Shown in pieces: positions 60,501-64,000 of a stretch of 64,000 nucleotides of DNA (the first letter of the stretch is position 1; every line of letters starts with the position of its first letter). This stretch comes from Taibaiella koreensis (GTDB lineage: Bacteria; Bacteroidota; Bacteroidia; Chitinophagales; Chitinophagaceae): positions 310,001 to 374,000 of the forward strand of contig NZ_QVNU01000001.1 in NCBI RefSeq assembly GCF_003545715.1, in the 5' to 3' direction. The notes under the pieces were generated by a model that saw only the letters and a program-made list of their open reading frames with translations, was not told where the DNA came from and searched no databases. The position numbers were made by a program, and so were the translations under genes.

Positions 60501-60628
60501 TAAGCGGTAGACAGGAACTCGCCGCAATCCCAAAGGCTGGCGGTCGCCTCCATAGTAAGCAAATAGGTGACATAGGCGATCACAAATACCACCCAGCCGG
60601 TGATGTTGTTGACTTTCCTGAAGTTCAT
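57581..60628 (-). CDS. DUF2723 (TMEM260-like) membrane protein, predicted glycosyltransferase C
   Basis: The 1015-residue protein begins NNITGWVVFVIAYVTYLLTM followed by EATASLWDCGEFLSTAYRL and QVGHSPGAPLFMMLGRLF, the DUF2723 core. The Asp-Cys-Gly-Glu motif after the first helix is in the position of the catalytic acidic residue of GT-C glycosyltransferases. About 12 membrane helices fill residues 10-560, followed by a soluble periplasmic region with TPR-like helices (about 880-1000). The related human TMEM260 is a protein O-mannosyltransferase; in Bacteroidota a role in protein O-glycosylation is plausible but unproven here. The 868-residue antisense frame over it is a shadow. A perfect -7 element lies at 60657-60664. 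Confidence 0.9.
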   Translation of the reverse strand: MNFRKVNNITGWVVFVIAYVTYLLTMEATASLWDCGEFLSTAYRLQVGHSPGAPLFMMLGRLFGVVAPSPDKVAIFINSMSALMSAFTILFLFWTITHFARKLVWKEGEQPGQGSLIAIMGAGIVGALAYAFSDTFWFSAVEAEVYATSSFFTAIVFWAVLKWEESADSPHADRWLVLIFYLTGLSIGVHLLNLLTLPAIVMVYYFKRYKSTVPGGIIAFVIGCAILGFVQFGVIQYVPIFASWFELLFVNSFGMPFNSGAIIFLVFIAALIGWLVVWSKKKGHYLLHLGVLCIAFTIIGYSSYISIVVRSKADVPIDMGNPDNVMTLIPYLQRDQYGEMPLVSGPDFDSRVVNVDEGRAIYAPVTKDGKQSYELVDHKPKYEYDHTRLFPRIHDCLDPGHVSFYRGYLGLGQDDAPSALDNQKFFWGYQVNWMYWRYIMWNYAGRQNDMEGQGEAHNGNWISGIKFVDKIAGRGDIDLMTDAYRNNKARNQLYLLPLALGIIGLVYQFNRNKKEGTIVALLFFFTGLAIVIYLNNTPMQPRERDYTYAGSTYAFAIWIGLGVLMVTDWFRKFLKGSTPALAATAICLLAVPVLMAAQEWDDHDRSEKTIARDHAYNMLMSCDKNAILITYGDNDTYPLWYLQEIEGVRTDVRIINYNLLGTDWQNEQLTFKVNDADALPVIWKPEDYRGGKLNYIPYYEDKRLPANRYFDLEEVIHFFTSPKNTMPNNPDVSYLPTKNLSVKLDKNALIKSGLVPAADSANIPAEMQFTFNDNAARRADLALMNIIAGQAKTGWTRPLYMTDGTPNLGLDAYFQSEGGLRKLVPVVKQSPVAGMAPFTDLDKNIKLQTEVFTMGKAGKNNVYYDEKNRLIFLVYRQNAAELAFALVAQNRKADAVKVLDNYMKKVSETSMPFDVLLYDRSIMYLVDAYYRSGAMDKARKVANKMVKNISDEVKYFHSLSDNMQSGTDLYIVQQNLVALNYLVNAAGQSNDTESAKKWGQTLTGLSAGIPMPQQR

Positions 60629-60656
60629 GAGCGGGGAAATGTTGTTTTAAGCGCGA

Positions 60657-60664
60657 CAAAAATA
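60657..60664 (-). promoter_or_regulatory. Putative -7 promoter element for the DUF2723 gene
   Basis: TATTTTTG on the minus strand matches TAnnTTTG exactly, 29 bp before the ATG. Confidence 0.5.
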
Positions 60665-60739
60665 ACAAAATAGCTGAAAGGACAAAGCCCGATAACAAAG
60701 CCTTTTGCGCAAATCTGATTTTTGGATGGACACCCACGC

Positions 60740-60747
60740 TATCTTTG
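60740..60747 (+). promoter_or_regulatory. Putative promoter of the DinB-like gene
   Basis: TATCTTTG matches TAnnTTTG exactly, 24 bp before the ATG at 60772, with TTTG 15 bp upstream as a possible -33 element. Confidence 0.5.
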
Positions 60748-60771
60748 TGTACATCTAAAATCCTTATCTGC

Positions 60772-61275
60772 ATGCAACCTGCCGAAAACGAATATGCTCC
60801 CTACTACGGCCGTTACATCAAAATGGTGACCGGCGATATCATGGATGAGCTGAGGGAGCAGCCGGCCTCATTTACCGCCTTTATCAACGGTATACCCAAA
60901 GAAAAGGGCGATTACGCCTATGCGCCGGGAAAGTGGACCATAAAAGAAGTGCTGGGGCACCTGCTCGATACAGAGCGCATTATGGCCTACAGAGCCTTGC
61001 GTATTGCCCGGATGGACGATGCCCCGCTTCCCGGTTTTGATGAGGATGCCTTTGTGGCAAACGCCCATTTTAAGGACAGGGACATTACCTCCCTCCTGGA
61101 AGAATTGGAGCTGATACGACGTAGCAATCTTTTTCTTTTTGAAACCTTTTCCGAAGAAACACTGCAAAGATCCGGAACCGCTTCAGGGCATACCGTAAGC
61201 GTAAGGGCTTTATTATACATTATTGTAGGCCATCTCAAGCATCACCGGCTTATTCTGGAGGAGCGCTATCTTTAG
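60772..61275 (+). CDS. DinB-like four-helix protein (DUF664/DinB_2)
   Basis: From ATG 60772 the protein has 167 residues. It is a DinB_2-type four-helix bundle: YAPGKWTIKEVLGHLLDTERIMAYRALR carries the first conserved His, and VGHLKHHRLILEERY the C-terminal His pair that completes the usual three-His metal site. Members include bacillithiol or mycothiol S-transferases and many uncharacterised metal-dependent enzymes. A GTG at 60745 would lengthen it by nine residues but lies inside the promoter element. Function here is unknown; it is monocistronic. Confidence 0.87.
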   Translation: MQPAENEYAPYYGRYIKMVTGDIMDELREQPASFTAFINGIPKEKGDYAYAPGKWTIKEVLGHLLDTERIMAYRALRIARMDDAPLPGFDEDAFVANAHFKDRDITSLLEELELIRRSNLFLFETFSEETLQRSGTASGHTVSVRALLYIIVGHLKHHRLILEERYL

Positions 61276-61325
61276 CCCGGCTGCATCACGGTCATCTAAA
61301 CAATTGCAGGGAAGGCAGCCCCCCA

Positions 61326-62153
61326 CTACTTATTCATGTATTTTTTATAGTACTTGAACAGTATAGGCGGTGTAATAGCCGATACCAGCTGGATCATTTT
61401 GTTATAATGCTTCATATGCCTGCTGTCCAATCCCTCGCGGCCACAGAAGTCGGTAGCCATCCTGGACATTCCTATTTCATTGGCCGGCCGGCCATTGGTA
61501 TAGTAATAAAGAGCGAGCGACTTGCGGCTGCGGCCTTCAGGGCAGGCAAGGGGATCGGGATGGCCATGATAGGAATCGTTTGTCGTGTTGAAGACCACCA
61601 TCCGGTTGAACAGCGGCAATAGCTTTACCACGCAACCCCTCATTTTTTTATCCCAAAGCTCAAAATGCCCGCCATAGCTTTCGTCCCAGTCTTCATTGAG
61701 ATATACCAGGAGATTGAGCCTGCGATCCAGGTTCAGATACGGGTGCCGGTTGAAGTCGGCGTGGATCTTGAGAAAACCACCGGATTTGATCTGATGAAAG
61801 CCGCCACCCCAGAAATAGGGATCGGGCAGCAGGCCTTCAATACCGGTAAGGTGGCTGAGGTAAGCCAGGAAAGGCTGTGAGTTCAAAAAGTGAACATACC
61901 TGCGGGTAACCTCGCCAAACCGGGATTCGCTGCGGGAAGCATATTTATCTTCATTTACGTTTTTGTACCGGATATCATTGTCCTTTTGCATGTCGGGGAA
62001 TTCCTGTAAGACCTGCTTTAAGCGCTCCGGCTTGAAAAAATTGTCTATACAGATGTAGGGGAATGGTTCGGCCGTATGATACACGGTATGTGCTTTTTTT
62101 GCCGATTCGTAAAGTTCATGAAAAGAGCTGTCTAAAAACTCGGATTGAAACAT
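61326..62153 (-). CDS. 2-oxoglutarate/Fe(II)-dependent oxygenase
   Basis: The 275-residue protein matches the 2OG-FeII_Oxy (prolyl-4-hydroxylase-like) fold. The iron triad is visible as His and Asp in LKIHADFNRHP and His in DSYHGHPDP, with the 2OG-binding Arg in GRSRKSLALYYYT. The double-stranded beta-helix core is about 95-215; LNLLVYLNEDWDESYGGHFELWD is a typical P4H-like block. The substrate is unknown; related genes hydroxylate proteins or act in surface polysaccharide pathways. It is convergent with the DinB-like gene. Confidence 0.88.
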   Translation of the reverse strand: MFQSEFLDSSFHELYESAKKAHTVYHTAEPFPYICIDNFFKPERLKQVLQEFPDMQKDNDIRYKNVNEDKYASRSESRFGEVTRRYVHFLNSQPFLAYLSHLTGIEGLLPDPYFWGGGFHQIKSGGFLKIHADFNRHPYLNLDRRLNLLVYLNEDWDESYGGHFELWDKKMRGCVVKLLPLFNRMVVFNTTNDSYHGHPDPLACPEGRSRKSLALYYYTNGRPANEIGMSRMATDFCGREGLDSRHMKHYNKMIQLVSAITPPILFKYYKKYMNK

Positions 62154-62380
62154 CGTATCGATTGTTTAAGGATAGCGGGGCCCTCTCCGGAAAGGACTTG
62201 CTTTAATTTAATTGAATTCATCTGCAGACAGCACTAAGACAAAGAACCAGCCCGTAAAACCACTAATCGTCTTTGGTAGTTAACCAATGAATAACATTTT
62301 TTCTTTCTTAAGCATTTCCCCCTTTTTTATAAATGTAAAAAATGACATGGAGCAATCTGGCAATTATACTGAAGGGGTTA

Positions 62381-62409
62381 AAAAAGAAATCCCGCCATAA
62401 AGGCGGGAT
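62381..62409 (-). terminator. Terminator of exbD
   Basis: An 8-bp stem ATCCCGCC / GGCGGGAT (62389-62396, 62402-62409) is followed on the minus strand by TTCTTTTTT, 26 bp past the exbD stop. Confidence 0.85.
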
Positions 62410-62434
62410 GGTACAACGGGATATGTAAATAACG

Positions 62435-62836
62435 TTATTTTTCTTTATTGACGGCCATTACCGCTTTTACTTTCAGTGCCTGTGTGGCTCTTAGCACTGC
62501 TGCCAGGTTATAGATGGCGCCGGTGCTGTCGGCATTGATCACAACGGTCTTTTCGGCATCGGGCGACTTGGCCAGCATCTCGGCGATAGCTCCTTGCAGG
62601 GCTTCGGGCGCCACCTGCCTGGTGCCTACGAAATACTGGTTCCCGGCATTGATCGATACCACTACCGTTTGCTTGGCCTTGGTATCCTTATTGGCTTTCG
62701 GAATCGCCATACGGATCACATTGGGATTGGCCAGCGTGGCGATGATAAGGAAAAAGAATAGCAGGATAAACAGGATATCGTTCAATGCGGAAGTATGCGG
62801 TTCACCTTTTTCGCGCAGGGTCGGACGTAAATTCAT
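62435..62836 (-). CDS. exbD: ExbD/TolR family biopolymer transport protein
   Basis: The 133-residue protein has a short cytoplasmic start, one membrane helix (ILFILLFFFLIIATL) directly after the conserved Asp (ALNDILF), and a periplasmic domain with the NADSTGAIYNLAAVLRATQAL helix typical of ExbD/TolR. It uses proton flow with ExbB to energise TonB or TolA. No exbB is next to it; the upstream gene on the same strand is lutB, 50 bp away. Its own -7 element (62861-62868) and terminator make it an isolated unit. It may be a second ExbD of the multi-ExbD sets common in Bacteroidota. Confidence 0.88.
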   Translation of the reverse strand: MNLRPTLREKGEPHTSALNDILFILLFFFLIIATLANPNVIRMAIPKANKDTKAKQTVVVSINAGNQYFVGTRQVAPEALQGAIAEMLAKSPDAEKTVVINADSTGAIYNLAAVLRATQALKVKAVMAVNKEK

Positions 62837-62860
62837 TCAGTATCAATTTGGGCCTTGTAA

Positions 62861-62868
62861 CAAAAATA
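62861..62868 (-). promoter_or_regulatory. Putative -7 promoter element for exbD
   Basis: TATTTTTG on the minus strand matches TAnnTTTG exactly, 25 bp before the exbD ATG. Confidence 0.5.
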
Positions 62869-62886
62869 GCTTATTTAAAGGAACGT

Positions 62887-64000
62887 TCAGGCCTTTTTGC
62901 GCTCTTTCCAGAGCTGGTTAAAGGATTTGGGGGCAAATACTATTTTATCTCTCCGGTCGCCCCAGGCACTGCGCAGGGCTTTCTCAAATACAAAATTCTT
63001 CATTCTTCCGCTGGCGCTGTTCATCAGGCCGCGGTGCAGTACGCCTCTCTTAAACAGGCGCCAGGCAAATTTTTCCGTCAGACCACCATATTTCTCTTCC
63101 GTATAAATATGGCGATTCTCCAGCAGCATTTCGTGAATATTGATCTTGACCGGACACGCCTCCGTACAGCCACCGCAAAGGCTGGATGCATAGCTGAGGT
63201 GGCCAAATTCGGCCATCCCGCTCAGGTGCGGGGTAATGACCGATCCTATAGGGCCGCTATAGGTGCTGCCGTAAGAATGCCCGCCTATGTTTTTGTATAC
63301 CGGGCAGGCATTGAGGCAGGAGCCGCAACGAATGCAGTACATCGATTCCCGTACTTCCTTACGCAACAGGTTGGTGCGGCCATTGTCTAGCAAGATCACA
63401 TACATCTCGCGCGGGCCATCGGTTTCGCCTGCCTGCCTTGGTCCGCAAAAGACCGAATTGTAAGCGGTGAGCGTCTGGCCGGTACCGTAGGTGGCCAGCA
63501 GCGGCCAGAAGAGTGCAAGGTCCTGCAGCGAAGGCAGCACTTTTTCAATGCCCACGATAGCAATGTGCGTTTGCGGGAAAGCCGTCGACAACCGGCCGTT
63601 GCCTTCGTTTTCGGTAACACATACCGCGCCGGTATCGGCGATCAGGAAATTACCACCGGTAATGCCTACTTCAGCCTCGGTGTATTTGTGGCGTAGCTTT
63701 TCTCTTGCTATCAGCGTCAGTTCAGATGGGCTTAGGCCCGGGGGCGCGCCGAGTTTCTCGTGGAAAAGCTGGGCAATATCTTCCTTACTCTTGTGCATTG
63801 CCGGTGTCACAATGTGATAAGGCGGCTCTCCATCCAGTTGTTGTATGTATTCGCCCAGGTCGGTTTCAAGCGACTCTATCTCGTTAGCGGCCAGGAAGTC
63901 GTTCAGATGCAGCTCTTCCGTGACCATCGATTTCGATTTCACTACGGTGCGGGTATTCTTATCGCGGCAAATGGCGAGAATCGCATTCAGGGCATCTTCT
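62887..64000 (-). CDS. lutB: LutB-like iron-sulfur lactate utilisation protein, 5' end cut off
   Basis: The frame is open to the window edge and has no true start here; an internal GTG at 63942 lies within RTVVKSKSMVTEE and is not the start. The visible 370 residues are the LUD domain (KSKSMVTEELHLNDFL, GITGGNFLIADTGAVCVTENEGN, IVGIEKVLPSLQDL) followed by a [4Fe-4S] dicluster ferredoxin domain with CIRCGSCLNACPVY and CGGCTEACPV. LutB works with LutA and LutC in oxidation of L-lactate to pyruvate. Full-length homologues run about 450-470 residues, so roughly 90 residues are missing. lutA and lutC are presumably beyond the edge. Confidence 0.93.
   Translation of the reverse strand, partial: EDALNAILAICRDKNTRTVVKSKSMVTEELHLNDFLAANEIESLETDLGEYIQQLDGEPPYHIVTPAMHKSKEDIAQLFHEKLGAPPGLSPSELTLIAREKLRHKYTEAEVGITGGNFLIADTGAVCVTENEGNGRLSTAFPQTHIAIVGIEKVLPSLQDLALFWPLLATYGTGQTLTAYNSVFCGPRQAGETDGPREMYVILLDNGRTNLLRKEVRESMYCIRCGSCLNACPVYKNIGGHSYGSTYSGPIGSVITPHLSGMAEFGHLSYASSLCGGCTEACPVKINIHEMLLENRHIYTEEKYGGLTEKFAWRLFKRGVLHRGLMNSASGRMKNFVFEKALRSAWGDRRDKIVFAPKSFNQLWKERKKA

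Noticed and set aside
62280-62402. 33-codon plus-strand frame between exbD and the oxygenase gene
   Set aside because: Low-complexity sequence that ends in the exbD terminator hairpin.

Overview
The window looks like chromosomal DNA of a Bacteroidota bacterium, most likely a member of the Chitinophagaceae or a near relative. Support comes from type IX secretion (T9SS) sorting domains of both type A and type B, Bat aerotolerance proteins, a DUF2723 glycosyltransferase-like protein, a NamZ/DUF1343 protein, LptD divergent from a cell-wall amidase, and many matches to the Bacteroidota -7 promoter motif TAnnTTTG just upstream of genes. I see no rRNA, tRNA, CRISPR array, integrase or insertion sequence. 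Most of the DNA is ordinary core genome, closely packed.

Layout. 1-2.5 kb: a truncated exported protein and batB-batC. 2.6-7.1 kb: gcvT, recQ and a Nudix hydrolase on the plus strand. 7.1-13.5 kb: three tandem paralogues of a secreted T9SS type B protein; the first is frameshifted in its sorting domain. 13.7-20.9 kb, minus strand: smc, a 46-residue lipoprotein, recA, accD, a DUF59 protein and sufE. 21-24.2 kb: a beta-helix protein without signal peptide, divergent from namZ. 24.2-29.7 kb, minus strand: CoA-binding protein/KefC/KefF, a small exported protein, folP and an Ldh_2 oxidoreductase. 30-44 kb: envelope and lipid functions (TlpA-like lipoprotein, lipid kinase, NadC, TonB-like protein, amidase, LptD, AsmA, GNAT, PlsX-L32-YceD, DUF58). 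44.2-53.2 kb: one 3022-residue secreted repeat protein. 53.6-64 kb: murA, map, a CorC-like protein, DUF2723, a DinB-like protein, a 2OG-Fe(II) oxygenase, exbD and a partial lutB.

The genes centre on the cell envelope: peptidoglycan (MurA, amidase, NamZ), outer-membrane assembly (LptD, AsmA), phospholipid and fatty-acid synthesis (PlsX, AccD), potassium/proton exchange (KefC/KefF), and large surface proteins exported through T9SS. DNA maintenance (RecQ, SMC, RecA) and Fe-S assembly (SufE, DUF59) are interleaved. Many starts were moved downstream of the longest possible reading frame, to an ATG that gives a normal family N-terminus or signal peptide. Perfect TAnnTTTG elements lie upstream of 17 transcription units.

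No clearly new multi-gene system is evident. The most unusual items are the tandem T9SS-B triplet with one disrupted sorting signal, the 3022-residue adhesin-like protein with four 276-bp near-copies, a MurA with Asp in place of the catalytic Cys, a cytoplasmic-looking beta-helix protein, a His-rich mini-lipoprotein, a 24-bp perfect palindrome between divergent genes, and a shared terminator stem at two distant loci.
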